Shown: positions 36,348-48,890 of the stretch, one piece after another | Layout of the letters: the number at the start of each line of letters is the position of its first letter | Position numbering within the stretch: the first letter of the stretch is position 1 | DNA from: Luzula sylvatica | Taxonomy: Eukaryota > Streptophyta > Magnoliopsida > Poales > Juncaceae | Assembly: GCA_946800325.1 (NCBI GenBank) | Contig: OX326960.1 | Coordinates: 19,114,393 to 19,178,392, forward strand | Length of the DNA stretch: 64,000 nucleotides | Direction: 5' to 3' | Translations under genes and position numbers: made by a program | The notes under the pieces: model-generated | What the model saw: the letters and a program-made list of their open reading frames with translations, nothing else | Told to the model about the DNA's origin: nothing | The model's database searches: none

Positions 36348-38790
36348 TGATGGTTTGGTGGGAGCAATTGATTATGAGTGAGTTTCATTGCATGAAGAAT
36401 ATAAAAGATTATGATTATGTATCGTGTCAAATTCATTCACAATCATTTAATTACTGTAATTCAATTAGAGATTAAATAGATAGTATTATATTTGTTTTTT
36501 ATTCATAAATAAAATGCTAATGACTAATTTCATAGAATGCTTCAAAAAAGGCAAAAAAGGAATATGATGAGATTAATTTAATACTAAAAATGTAGACATT
36601 ACTCAGGGAGATGAAATCAGGTGGAATTGGAGCGAGCAGATACAATTCACCACCAGTAATGTATATAATCTGTTGAAAAGCGGGGTTGGACACAAAAAAT
36701 AAGCTCAAGCACATATAGAACCTAAAAAGCCCATTACAATACAAATTATTTTATCGATTGGTGGGGCAAAACATGATATTAACACAATATAACTTACAAT
36801 AAAGACATGTGTCCTTGCTGAATAGATGCTTCATGTGTAAGCAAGGGGAGGAAACGATGAGCCATCTCATAGGGAATTGCGTGTTCTCAAACCAACACTA
36901 GCGCGATTCCGTGCAAAAAAGGGGAGAGATCGAAAATCCTCGGCTAACGATCCTTCAGATCTTCAATTCTCTCTTCTCGGAGAAAGGCTCGAAGCATAAA
37001 AAAATCTCTCTATGTAATATGGAGAGAGCGGCGCCGACATGCATTCATCACGGAGAAAATCAAGTGAAGATTGAACAGAATAAAAGGGAAGAGGAAGAAA
37101 GATGGAAGTGAGATAGAGCGAGTAATGGAGGAAATGAAAAGAGAAGGATCGAGAAAACGAGGAGGCGGCTACTAGGGTTAAGTGGTAGTGGATGTAAGTA
37201 AATAAGCTTTAGTGCTTGAGCGCGGTTTGTCACGTCACTTTTGTACCAAAGAGTGAAAAACATGAGGAAAAAAAGACAAATACCTAATTATTGATGAAAA
37301 ATTCTTTGTATTTTATATCCTTGCTAATACTCTATAATTAATGAAAATTATTTGGAACCGAAGTCTCCAAATTTCCTAAAAAGAAATATGTTATTATATA
37401 ACCAACGATTTTTCTTTTTAGCTAGTCGGTGATAAAATCATGACACTCATTCATATTTTACTGGTTATTCATGCATGCAAATATATATGGCACATTTTTT
37501 TTTTGTTTTTTTAAGAAAATAAAAACATAGTTATATTTCGCTTTATAACGAGAGCCCAGTTGATCAATCAACAATTCAAAATATTTTGATGAAATTGTAT
37601 CACTTCTAATATGCTTTAACATTACAAACATACTTACCTTTCAATCACTTTCACTTTTAGTCGATCAATTAACTTGTTTATAATTAGAGCACCTCTTTCA
37701 TTAAATTGATTTTTTATGCACAATTTCCTATATCATATGATATGATATATTGTACCGTACTAATATTAGTCTAGAAATATAGTTCTGACAATCGCACTAA
37801 TAGATATTGGAGAATTATGGGGAAATAAAGGAGCATAATAGAATTCCATAGATATTCTATAGGCTATAATGTTAAACACGGGGGAGCATGAATGGTAAAA
37901 ATGACCACTTTTTACCATCAAAATTTTGAATATACCATTTTTGACCATTCAAATATCAAGAAATGTAAATTGTTTGACATTTTTGTTGTTATACTAACCG
38001 CATTGTATGAATATTTGTAACCAAAATATATATTATTTCAGAAAAATGTATATCAAAATATATACTATATTTTATTATTAAATTTTAGAAAAATACATAT
38101 TTTTAAAAAAGAATGTTATTAATAAAATATGTGAAATATTTTATAAAATATTATATCTAAAAGTATTTTATTTCGTAAATAAAAAACTTATTTTTGAAAG
38201 TAATTAATTGGACACAAAAAATATAACATTTAAGTATAAGTATGATTTACATTTTCATTTTAATCAAGCACAATATCAAAAATATATATTTTTTTATAAA
38301 GAAAATAGTACATCATGTTTTAATATTTTAATATATTAATAATATTAGAAATAATCTATCATACTTTTTTCATTTTTATAAGATTTGTGAATATTAATTT
38401 TTCAACAATATTATGATTATATTTTAAAATATTTGCGATTTTTCTAAGAAAAAAATCTGAGATTAATAATGAAATATATTATTTATTATGATATTTATTT
38501 TTCCTTAAATAATATATATTCTGGTTACAAATAATTGTACAAAATGAGGAAATATATCAAAGAAAAAATAATTTGACCTTCCTCGATCTTTCAAAGGTAG
38601 GTAGTGAGTGATATTCTGAAAAGTTTGATTGCAATATGGCTATTAATGTAATTCCTGATTTATATATGTCTAACAGTGAAGAAAGAAAAAATCGATCACT
38701 TATTTAATGTTATGTCTAAATTGGAAAAATAGCATCAATCGCATAATTAAAAAGATGTCTAATTTGTAATTAATATAATGGACTCTTAAC
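36348..38790 (-). repeat. S block, copy A (inverted)
   Basis: Reverse complement of about 49425-51945 and of 60690-63134. Anchors are the complement of gtacttgagtgacgtgacaa (37200-37260), ccttgctgaatagatg (36820), tgcatgcaaatatatatgg (37475) and the pair around ggtcaaaaatggta (37920). It ends near 38790 at cataattaaaaagatgtctaa, next to where copies B and C continue with a MITE. I see no intact gene; a 36900-37200 part opens frames rich in charged residues but is shared noncoding sequence. Confidence 0.8.
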
Positions 38791-38861
38791 AATGAAAATA
38801 ATGATTTTTCTAGAATCACTAATCATCAATATATATTATTGTAATAACTATAAATGTTCTT

Positions 38862-39737
38862 GAGTCCGGCTAGGCCGCTTTTAATAGTATTAGAGGGACT
38901 AATGCTATTAATTTTTAAACCGTTAGATTCGCATCCAGATTTCTATCAATCGTGATGGGATGGAGAGTTAACACCGTTTTCTCCTCGAAAAGGAAATTAT
39001 ATATTGTAAAGATTATTTCTACTATATTTGTAGTTCTAATGATGGCATGACATTAAGAATTTGAATCAATGTTTGTAAAATTATATGATGCATTTTAAAT
39101 TAACAGTTTAACAAAATAATTATGATTTTATTCTCATAAATAAGTATGTGTATATGTTCATACATGCCAATCTCCCTGTTTAGGTATTCTGATCCAGATT
39201 GGTGAATATTATTTCACTTTTTGAAATTTTCATTTCATCTCGAACATAAAATATTTTGAAAAGGCATACATGCGAGGTAGGTTATAAATGAAAGCATATT
39301 ACATATTTTTGTGATTATGCATTTTAAGTGCAAACAAGTTTTAAATGTGTTGATTGTATTAAAATGAATAATTCTTTCACTGTCTAATTATCATTAGTTA
39401 TGTCATCATTTTATTGTAATTAACATATAACAATTTCTTCACGTCATTCATAAGTATAAAAATTAAAAATACATGAATGAATTATTTGGTGCAATCAATC
39501 AATTATTTAGTGCAATGTACAATTTTCCTTATTTAGTACAATCAGTCAAATAATATATGGAAATGGGAATATATGCAATAATGATATTCCTAATATGAAA
39601 AAGGTAAACGGTGGTGTTAAGTTTTTATCCATACTGAATGTTTGATCATTAAATCTTGATCTTAATGCGAATCTGACGGCTTAAAAGTTAATAGTATTAA
39701 GATCCCTCGTGCTATTAATAGCATCCTAGCCAAACTC
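38862..39737. mobile_element. Mutator-like element with long TIRs
   Basis: Flanked by a perfect 9-bp duplication AATGTTCTT (38853-38861 and 39738-39746). Terminal inverted repeats of about 100 bp or more begin GAGTCCGGCTAGG on the left and GAGTTTGGCTAGG on the right (complement). It is 876 bp long and has no frame long enough for a transposase, so it is non-autonomous. Confidence 0.85.
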
Positions 39738-39975
39738 AATGTTCTTTTGTTAATTAAATAAATAAACAAATGTGATATAAATTTTGAATTAATGATATTT
39801 ATTATCTCGATCGACTAGAAAATCATCTATTTTTTCTTTCTCCTCTTAAGATAAGTTTGATAAATTTATTAAGATAATTTCTAATTAGTAAACTATCTCC
39901 TCTTTAATTAGTTCGAAACTCATCTCATTCTTCGTCCTCTTTGATATAGTATCATCATTTCATGTCACATCCGAG

Positions 39976-40567
39976 CAATGTTGTAAAATACGGAAAACGG
40001 TACGGAACGGTCGGGGACCATAAAACGGGACTACCGTAAAACGGTAGAAAAACGGTGAAAAAACGATCACCGAAATCGATAATAATTTAATTAAAATTTA
40101 TACATGAAAACAAAAAAATATATAATAATTTAATTTTTTAATAGTAAAAAAAATAACATAAACAACATCCAACATAAAACATAACATCAAAACGAATATA
40201 TAACATAAACGTAACATCAAAATGAATGTCCAACAAAGCGTAACATCAAAATATAAACTCTAATCCAAACATAAACTAAATAGTAAAATCATTAATTTCA
40301 TTCGGGACAACCGTAAGTAAAAAAAATGGTAATTTTATTGGGCCGAAAAAAAAATGGGCTAAAAAACGATAAATAATCAAAATTCCAATTTTTTTGTTGT
40401 GAAAAACGATTGTTTTTCGAACCGTAAAACGTTTTTTCCCAAAAAAAACGGCCAAACACGGTAAAAAAAACGTTTGACCGTTTTTTCAAACCGTCTTGTA
40501 AGAAACGGAACGTTTTTCCACCGAAACACCGTTTTTCCATCGTTTTTTACCGTTTTTTACAACAATG
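39976..40567. mobile_element. hAT-like non-autonomous element, family TGTTGTAAAA, copy 1
   Basis: A perfect 8-bp duplication CATCCGAG (39968-39975 and 40568-40575) flanks ends CAATGTTGTAAAATACGG and the complement CATTGTTGTAAAAAACGG. The subterminal regions are filled with aaacggt/accgttt motifs in opposite orientations. The insertion lies right at the edge of the PPR pseudogene. Copy 2 is at 57464-58140. Confidence 0.87.
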
Positions 40568-40575
40568 CATCCGAG

Positions 40576-41105
40576 GCATACATTTTCGAACTCTTTGTTA
40601 TTTTATTTTTCTGCTTTTCCATTTCACCTTGTTTACAAAAGCCATCAACGAGCGTGCTATACGTCGCCACATTTGGCGTCAATCCTTTAGAAATCATTTC
40701 AAGTATCAAAATCAAATTCCTCGAAACACGTCAGGCTTGCAACCGGCATTTCCTCGAACACCATGGCTAAGGCCTTTGATACTTGCCTCTCCGCACAAAG
40801 GCCCCTCAAAAGCAAATTAAATACGAATAACTCAGGCCTACACCCGTCCTTCAATAAGCGTCCGAAAAAAGCACGAGCATGGTCATGCCGGTTAACACGG
40901 CAACAAGAGTCGATTAAGATCTGGTAAGTATACTCATTTAGGTAAACTCAGACCTTCTCGACTCATGTGGTTAAAGAGAGATATCAACGGATGGATTGGA
41001 CGCTCTCGCAACATTTTGTCCAACATGTGCAATGTTTCTTCAATTGAGAGATTCCCCGAAACACAATAACGGATAGTAAAATTATTTGAAGGGTGGCAAT
41101 TCCTT
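40576..41105 (-). pseudogene. Pentatricopeptide repeat (PPR) pseudogene fragment
   Basis: Minus-strand pieces in several frames read as PPR motifs: SIEETLHMLDKMLRERPI (about 41040-40985), then FGRLLKDGCRPELFVFNLLL-type (about 40870-40815) and SKGLTPNVATYSTLVDGFCK (about 40695-40640). The last is the classic plant PPR consensus with the tyrosine, threonine and GFCK positions. Frames change at least three times and stops occur, so it is broken. P-class PPR proteins bind organellar RNA. The hAT-like element starts right at its 3' side. Confidence 0.8.
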
Positions 41106-42755
41106 TACTTAAAAATCACAACAAAGTATTTTTTTCAAATACGTGATAATTAACAAAAAGAAGTCAAAATATTAAAAGTAGTCATTGATACTTGGAAGTC
41201 ATAATAAATTAATTATAAAAAACTTAAATCGATTATGATCTCATTGTAAAATATGCATGCATGATGATTTTACAAATTAAATTCCTTACATAATAAACCA
41301 TAAATCATCCTAATTAGTTTTTCATCGTCGTGCATGCATGCATGCATGATTAAATTTCTTACATAACAAATTAGTTTTACATAACAAATTAAATTCCTTA
41401 CATAATAAACCATAAATCATTGTAAAATATGCATGCATGCATGATTAAATTCCTTACGATAACGTCGATAAGAAATAGACTCGAACTAACTTCACTAGTG
41501 TTCTTAGATAAATAATCTTTTACAAAAAAAAAACAATAAGCAAAAATTGAGTTTGATTTAATATAGATTTTCTCCAATATCTTATTTGAATAAATATCCA
41601 ATTTTTCATTATAATTCTTCTATTATCATCATTTAATAATTTATATTTTTTAAAAATAATTGCTAATGTGAAAATTACTTTAACGTAAACTTGCCAAGAC
41701 CCTAAACTTGAATGATACAAATGTTAGATAAAATCAATTCAAAATAATGCATGTCTAAATAATTTCCCCTTGTTTGCATTAAAAAAAAAAAAAATCCCCT
41801 TGTTACTATTTCTTGTTCCGTAACGGCATTCAATAAGGTCCATTTTTTTAGACACTTGTTACTATTTAATTCCCTTAAAAACAAAAACTTGATCTGACAA
41901 TTACTACTTACAACACCACGACACATTTATGTCCATACCATTGGTAACTAAGCTCAAATAAGTTAATAACTAGATAAATTTCTGTAAGCAGAATCAACAC
42001 GTCATCAAATCCCTCATCTTTAAATTTCAAAAAAATCAATAAATTAACCACTCAGAACAACACAAAAATGAAGTTAAATATGCCCATTACATAAATACCC
42101 CTACTAGTGTACTAGATCACCTCAAATTCAATATATACAAACTACGAAAGAAACTACAAAAAACCCGTCACATACTACTCTTTGCTGTGATTGGTCCTAT
42201 ATTTCTTTTGACCGTCCATGGAATTTTCATTTTCATAATCAGAATCAGAATAACTGCAAGAGATTCATAACACTCGGACATATATTATGTTTCGGTTCAA
42301 ACATAATGAAACTGATTTTGAAAAAAAAAACGAAATTTAAATCATATAATAATAGTTTATTTTAGTTAAGAGGCGTTGTCATCTTCATGAGTTATATATA
42401 TAATAAAAAGAAAACGAAGAATTACATTTTGTTGATCAAATAAAAGGAAAAGAAAAATTACATGCATGATCCATATAGCTCAAAAATTAAAAACACAAAA
42501 TCTGAAGGATCGTAACAAACCGTAATGGAACTGTCGGTGAACGGCCGTCGTGGGCTTGTTGTCTCATTCATGTCAATAACATATACTTTTGCCGTTTGTC
42601 GATTCCATCGCTCGTTGCTTCTACTTGGCCGAACTCGGTCACTAGGAAAAATGAGAAAAATCATCTTGGTTGTCTTTCTAGAGAAGAGAGGGGAAGAAGG
42701 GTTATTTTGGTCGTCTTCGAGAAAGAGAGAGAAAGGAGGGCATCTTTTTCGTCTG

Positions 42756-42792
<37 letters not shown>

Positions 42793-42894
42793 AAATTGTT
42801 GTAAATGAATTTGACACGATACATAATCATTTTCTTCTATATTTTTCACCTCATCGAAACTCACTCACAATAAATGTTTCTCACCAAATCATCA
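41106..42894. other. Repeat-derived intergenic block and E-type flank of F-box copy 3
   Basis: 41460-41660 matches 54570-54780. 41700-41930 matches 45850-46000 and 55200-55345. 41975-42165 matches 57390-57460, 58141-58203 and 58753-58800 and supplies the empty site for the two hAT insertions there. 42240-42894 is the E flank shared with copy 1, with a GA run at 42760-42790. I see no functional gene. Confidence 0.65.
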
Positions 42895-43480
42895 ATGGCT
42901 CCCACCAACGATAGTCTAGGTAAACAAAAAACATGTAAGAGAAGAATAGAAAGATTGCAACAATCTTATTTCAAATATCCTTATCCTTGCTTTGTTCTCT
43001 CTTCTTTCCGTCAAAGACTGTGCACGTGCGTCATCTCGGCACTGGCGAGATGTGTGCAATGCAGCTCCGCTCCAGTTAGACAATGCTACTATTCATTTTG
43101 ACAAACGTTCAACCAGTCGTCGTCGGAGAAGTAAATAAAAAGGAAAAGGGAGAGATTTTTTTCCCCCCTCCCCCTCGCAAGACGAAGTTTTTGGTGTCAC
43201 CATATTATGTCTAGGTTTATCGCTAAGCACAATATGCAATCAATAGTTGTCGCGTGTCCCGTTTCAACTATCATATTTACTGCCTTCTCGTGGACAGCAT
43301 GATTCAATGGCTCGAAAACAAAGGCAACGAGTCTCTTCATTTTCGTTTTCGAGTCACAACTCCTAATTTGAGTACAAATTGTCCAAATTCCTCATTTCTT
43401 ACCATATCTTGAAGAAATTAAACCTCTACTTTTGCGAAGTTTATTATTCACAGTACAACTCGATTGATTCAATTAAGCAT
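42895..43480 (+). pseudogene. F-box pseudogene, copy 3 (E-type, LRR part lost)
   Basis: Starts at the homologous ATG (42895, MAPTNDSLGKQKTCKRRIER). The F-box region (42985-43100) is out of frame with the start. Sequence continues through the middle part (around 43290-43440) and then skips from the end of that part directly to the 3' flank (gtacaactcgattgattcaat), so the LRR segment is deleted. Non-functional. Confidence 0.75.
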
Positions 43481-43559
43481 ACAAAAGTTTACATATTTTG
43501 AAAGATGACTATTATTTTACTTGAAAATCACAACATTTTTTATTTCAAATACATGATAA

Positions 43560-43740
43560 ACTATGTTACGCGGATACTTCAAAAATGTAGAAATATCACG
43601 CGGATACGGGTACGATACTGCTCAGATACGTATCGGATACGTCACGTACCGTGTCCGAAAATTTTAATACTTTTTTTTTTCCAGATACAGCGGGATACGA
43701 CATGATACGACTGAGATACTTCCAAATTTTCAATGTACAT
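43560..43740. repeat. Cluster of GATAC(G/T) motifs
   Basis: About twelve GATAC(G/T) motifs occur in both orientations within 180 bp (gatacttc, gatacggg, gtatcgg, gatacgac, gatactt). Such subterminal motif clusters often lie near DNA-transposon ends, but I could not find termini or a TSD. Confidence 0.45.
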
Positions 43741-43959
43741 TTGAGATACTCCGTTTATGATGTTCCGGCCCATTATATATTTTGGCGCATAAATTTTTCA
43801 AAATTTGGATAATTCTATGACATTTCTAGGATACTTCTAAATAAATTATATATTTTGGTCCATTATATATTTTCTGCAATTTATGATATACTGGCCAATT
43901 GAATTGAAAGAAGGATTTGCCCAAATCACATACGTCAATCGAGTTCTACGAATAATTTG

Positions 43960-44200
43960 AAATGAAGAAATAAACATAAGATTTCCACCGCTAGCGGCAA
44001 CTCACTACTTATGTTCCGTCCGAAGAGAGAAAATCTTTGAACTGCTGCACTTTCCTTTGATCCAGCGAATCAATAATTATGTGACGAATACCAACTCTGT
44101 GAACAAACCTCGAAGATCGGATGTGCGTATGAAACATAATCAAACTAACTTCACTAGTGTTCTCGGATAAATAATAGGAAAAAAGTGAACAGTACACATG
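43960..44200 (-). repeat. Dispersed repeat near F-box copies 3 and 4
   Basis: 44085-44175 is almost identical to 54510-54600 (tgtgacgaatacca, ctcgaagatcggatgtgcg, ttcactagtgttctcgg). The minus strand is open in both (LSENTSEVSLIMFHTHIRSS), and a shorter trace lies at 41470-41520. The frame resembles no protein I know and is probably just copied with the block. Confidence 0.55.
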
Positions 44201-44435
44201 TTTTGAAAGTATATTCAGAAAAAACCGACTTCGAAAAGAAATGTGAGTTGTAACATATCCGGAGTCTGAGTCTCCGATTCTTTATGAAATTTCGGAATCT
44301 GAGAGTCCGAAATTATTAGCTGGTAATTCACTCTCACCCCACCTTAATTCTTGCATGCAACATAACTAATACCTTATTAACCAGACTCATGAAAAATCGG
44401 ACTCAATCGGACTCTCAGAGTCCGAATTTTCTTCC
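44170..44435. repeat. Dispersed repeat with 'actctcagagtcc' core, copy 2
   Basis: Matches 7828-8000 in block order. It contains inverted copies of a cggactctcagagtccga-like palindrome (44270-44310 and 44395-44425), which suggests a non-autonomous DNA element. Confidence 0.45.
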
Positions 44436-45067
44436 ACCGATCCATACTACAAATTTATTTTTTATATTTCATATCGAATACACCCAAATTGTAACCAATA
44501 GTACACACAATTAATATTTTTTTAATAAAATTAATTATATATTTAAATATTTTTAATTAATAATAAGAAAATCAAGATATATTTTAAAAAATTGTTATTA
44601 CTTTTTAGAGTCGTTGGATTCTCCGTTCGGTTTTCGTATCGTTCGGGTGATTTTATGTCATTTGATTCGTTCGGTTGGTTATCGGATCGTTGATTTGAAA
44701 ACCGAACGATGATTAATATATCTACTTTCATTAAAAAATATTAAATTATATATATTTAACATAATTTTAATATTATTCATTAAAAAATATTTATTACAAA
44801 ACCATTTATTAAAAAAATATTTATTAAAAAAATTATTTATCAAATGACAATAAAATTAAAACTGTTCATAAACTACTTAATATAACTGATATAATTAATA
44901 AGGGATGTTTTTTATATGTGGTGAATAATTTTTTTAATAAATATACTTAATATAATTTTATGTGAAATTAGGACAGTTCAAAAACATGTCCTACATTACG
45001 ATTAACATTTTAATACACATAGTATATATATTAATTAATATTTGTCGTAAAATTAACATGTAAAATT

Positions 45068-45212
45068 AGGATTGTTCATTCGGTAGGTTCGGTTCAAATT
45101 CAATTCAATTTTTAAATCGAACCAAATAAATCGAAAAATGGAACCGATTAAACCGAATTTGATCGGTTCGGTTTGGTATTCGAATAAATCAAGTTGTTTG
45201 AGCACCCCTATA
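45068..45212. mobile_element. Short hAT-like MITE
   Basis: Left end taggattgttcattcggtag and right end, as complement, taggggtgctcaaacaactt. The middle is rich in ggttcggtt and aaccgaa in opposite orientations. No clear target-site duplication. Confidence 0.5.
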
Positions 45213-45304
45213 TAAAATAATTAATCCAAATTAATCAATATAATTTATATGTTTATTATATATCATTATCACATAGTAATTAATTCCATTATATTAAATA
45301 ATAT

Positions 45305-45452
45305 ATGGAGGATGTTTTGGTACAATATGAAGCTCTCAAACAAAGCTCATGGAAAGTCCATTGGAAAAAAATAATTCGGTCTTGGAGAGTCAGAATTATT
45401 CCTTCATGTGGTTTGTTGGCAGCTCCATATTGCACCCAAACATCTTCTATAA
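45305..45452. mobile_element. Short foldback MITE
   Basis: About 145 bp, with left end ggaggatgttttggtacaat and right-end complement agaagatgtttgggtgcaat; inside, agctctcaaacaaagctcat mirrors the other side. The class is unresolved. Confidence 0.6.
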
Positions 45453-46159
45453 ACTACTTAATATAATTAATAATATGTGATACAAAATTAACATTTGCCC
45501 ATCCCTGACAATATAGGTGTGACGTGAACTAACACGGATTTCAAAAAAGAATCTTAAAATCTTAAATTATGTTGTTGGAATTGAAATCACGAATTTGTAC
45601 AAATCCGAAATCCGGTATTGCTATTAAGCATTGATAGAATTTCCAAAATAAGGAATCAGATTCTCGGTTCCATCTCAAACCCTTCTTCTTCTCTCACCCG
45701 CCAAGCAAGCAAGCAACCAACCCTCCTCCTCCACTTTTTTTAGAACAAATTTTAAAATTCATCAAATTTACACTTGAATTTTTTTCCTTTCCTTTTTTTT
45801 TTACATACATATTATCACAATACCGATTCCATTTTCTTCCAAACTTAAATCGTAAAAATATTATGTTAGATAAATCAATTCCAAAGAATGCATGTTTTAA
45901 ATAATTTTCCCTTGTTACTATTTGTTCCCCAAAGGCATTCAGGAAGGACTTTTTTACACTTTTTATTATTTAATTCTCTTAAAAATCGGAACCAACACGT
46001 CAATACCATTGCTAACGAAGCTCAAACAACTTCTATTTTTCTTGATTGCGTCACCACAAAATTATATTATCAATTGGGCCTTGTTTTAAACCGGGTTTTT
46101 GATTTATTTATTTTTATTTTATTTTTTATCATGACAATTGACTGATTTTTTTTATTTTT

Positions 46160-46294
46160 TTAAGTAAAAACTAATTCATCAAACATGAATGTTATTGGTT
46201 TTATTTTTTTTATTTGTGATACCAATGAGACTTGAACCTTTGATTTTTGATATATATATACTAAGCACTTATCATTAGATCAAAGAACAATTGG
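46160..46294 (-). mobile_element. tRNA-derived SINE, family 1, second copy
   Basis: Same family as 3496-3639 (shared ttattggttttattttt and tttgtgataccaatgaga blocks). The minus strand has a B-box-like GGTTCAAGTCTC. The target-site duplication of about 20 bp starts TGACTGATTTTTTTTATT at 46139 and again at 46295. The D block copy 2 (near 55380) lacks it. Confidence 0.82.
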
Positions 46295-47244
46295 TGACTG
46301 ATTTTTTTTATTTTTAAAATGTTGAATTAAAGCGGCCCATATATATACTCCTAATCAAATCCTAACTCTCTCTTTTCTCTCTCTGTGGTTAATTCGTGTT
46401 TTTTTTGCTATTTTCATGTGTATTTCCTGCTATTAATTTATGTACTTCTTGCTGTTAATTCTTGTATATTTTTTGTTGTTAATTCGTGTTCTTTTTTCAG
46501 ATCTGCGTAAGGGATTTTTTATATAATATTTTCGTGTGTACTTCATGTGTATTTCATGTTATTTTCGTCTTTTTTCCTGATTTTTAGGATTTGGAGTTGA
46601 TTTGAGTGTTTTTCGAGTGTTTAGGGTCCAATTTACTGTTTATTGTGTGTATTGGATTTCTTATAGATTTATATTCATTTTCAAATTTCTATTAGATTTC
46701 TATTAATTTTTATTGTTGATTTCATTTTTTTTTTGGATTAATTTTTATTGTTTTTATTCATTTATGTTTGTTGTTTTTGGATGATCAATTCTTGTTTAAA
46801 TTTATTTTTTAGGATTAATTGTTGTTTTCGTATTAATTAAGATTAATTGAATATTTGTTGTCAATTTTCATTGTTAATTGCATATATAGATTTGTAAATG
46901 GAAATTGATGACATGACACGAAATGAAAATTGAATATTTTATTTTGAAATGTAAATTGATGATAAAATCATAGTTACTATAATTCATATAATTCACAGTT
47001 ATCTTTTTCTTGTTAATCCAATTGGATTTGTAAATTCAGTTGACAAAAAAAATTGATTGTTTTTATTCTGTTAATTCAGTAGATAATTTTTTTTGGATTA
47101 TTTTCATTTTTTAGTTGTTAACTCAATTGGATTTGTAATTCAATTCACTAAGATTTGTTGAGTTAATTGTCTGTTAGTATAATTAAATATGATTAATTAT
47201 GATGTGTCAATCAATTTAAGATTTTTTTATGTGTTAATCTAATT

Positions 47245-47468
47245 GGAGACGCTTTCTGCGACGGGCCGCCGGAGACGCTTTCTGCGACGGGCCGCCGGAG
47301 AAAGAGAAACCGTCGGAAAAAGTAACATCAGCGACGGCCCGTTGGAAAAAGTAACATCACCGACGCCCCTTTCAGCGACGGGTTGCCGTCGGCAAAACTT
47401 TTAGCGACGGTTTTTGGGAGTATCAGCGACGGTTTTTACCGTAACTGATGTGCATATCTGTTGTAGTG
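47245..47468 (-). mobile_element. CACTA (En/Spm-like) element terminus
   Basis: Ends at 47468 in TGTTGTAGTG, the complement of the CACTACAACA terminus. Inside are repeated subterminal motifs (T)CAGCGACGG and TTAGCGACGG at about 47328, 47372, 47400 and 47422, and a 26-bp direct repeat ggagacgctttctgcgacgg (47245 and 47271). The partner end is not in view, so this is a deleted fragment. Confidence 0.75.
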
Positions 47469-47876
47469 CATAATTATTTCAATCATTAGATTATGATATG
47501 TGGCAACATATCAACCATGGATTAATCTTTGATTTTGTGTGATTATGTTTTATTTGTAGATATTTATGTGTCCCTTATTTTACACATAGTTTTAAACAAT
47601 TTTAGAAGGCCACATCACCTTACACTGATGACGTGTCAAAATATTATTTGTTAGGTTCATGTTGGACCAGTTGTATTATATTTTGAATTTTTTCACAATA
47701 TGTTACAAGATCAATTGTGAATACAAATAGAATGTGAAGAGTTTAAATATTTAACATTAATAAATTAATATATAATATAATAAAACATACATCAAATATT
47801 GTTAGTATTTTCATAATATAATTTAAAAAAATAAAGAAATATATTCGCTGGAATTTTATCTTTATTTTGAGATCCA

Positions 47877-48183
47877 TATTATCATATATTTAATATTTTT
47901 CTCTGACTTAAAATTATGAAAACAATTATGTAAAAAAAGATATAGAATTAAATATAATTATATTAATGACTTGTAAGCCTAATTATTATTATTTTTAAAA
48001 CTATAATTGAAAAAAATTACACATACTACTAAGTATGTTATTATCATATATTAAATATTTTTCTCTAACTTAAAATTATGAAAACAATTATGTAAAAAAA
48101 TATATAAAAATAAATATAATTACATTAATGACTTGTAATCCTAATTATTATTATTTTAAAATATAATTGAAAAAAATTGCACA
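47877..48183. repeat. Tandem duplication of about 155 bp
   Basis: 47877-48020 and 48030-48183 align with small differences (tattatcatata, ttaaaattatgaaaacaatt, aatgacttgtaa, cctaattattattatt). It lies beside the CACTA end in D block copy 1. Confidence 0.8.
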
Positions 48184-48890
48184 TCCTAATTATTATTATT
48201 ATTATTAAAATAATTATGTTAATCCAATTGGATTTGTAAATTCCGAGGTAATCCTAATTTTTGAAATGTAAATTGATGATCAAATCATAGTTACTATAAT
48301 TGACAGTTATTTTTTTCTTGTCAATCCAATTGGATTTGTAAATTCAGTTGACAAAAAAAAAAATTGATTGTTTTTTTTCTGTTAATTCAATAGATAATAT
48401 TTTTTTTAATTATTTTCATTTTTTAGTCATTAACTCAATTAGATTTGTAATTCAATTTCATAAGATTTGTTGAGTTAATTGTCTGTTAGTATAATTAAAT
48501 ATGATTAATTCTGATGTGTCAATCAATTAAAGATTTTTTATGTGTTAAATTAAATATGATTAATTATGATGTGTCAATCAATTCAATAAATTCAATAAAG
48601 ATTTGTTATGTGTTAATTATGATGACCAAATAGATTTTTTAGTATAATTAAATATGAGTTAATTGTCTGCTAGTTAGTCGGCTTATAGATTGACAGTTAT
48701 TTTTTGATTATTTTTTTATATCAATCTAGATAATTAACTACAAAGTTATTTGAAAATAAGATAATTGTCGTAAGTTTTTTGAATTAAGCTAATTTGACTT
48801 GTTTTTAATTTTCATGTTAATTAACTACTATTTGAAATATGATTAACTTGATAAGAATTAGCTTAATTATAAGTTACATGATTGTTTTTC

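Larger units (their letters stand above)
45480..48890 (+). repeat. D block, copy 1 (direct segmental duplication)
   Basis: Matches 54850-57060 in the same orientation: aataggtgtgac.tgaacta, the ttcttctctcacccgccaag leader, the tgtatttc.tgctattaattt run, tgacatgacacgaaatgaaa, and gctagttagtcggcttat. Copy 1 has gained a SINE (46160-46294), a CACTA end (47245-47468) and an internal tandem duplication (47877-48183), and a second partial copy of its own middle (46960-47240 again at 48270-48560). No gene seen. Confidence 0.8.

Noticed and set aside
40298..40540. Phe-rich frame inside the hAT-like element
   Set aside because: It arises from the repeated aaaacggt/accgtttt subterminal motifs; no transposase domain is present.
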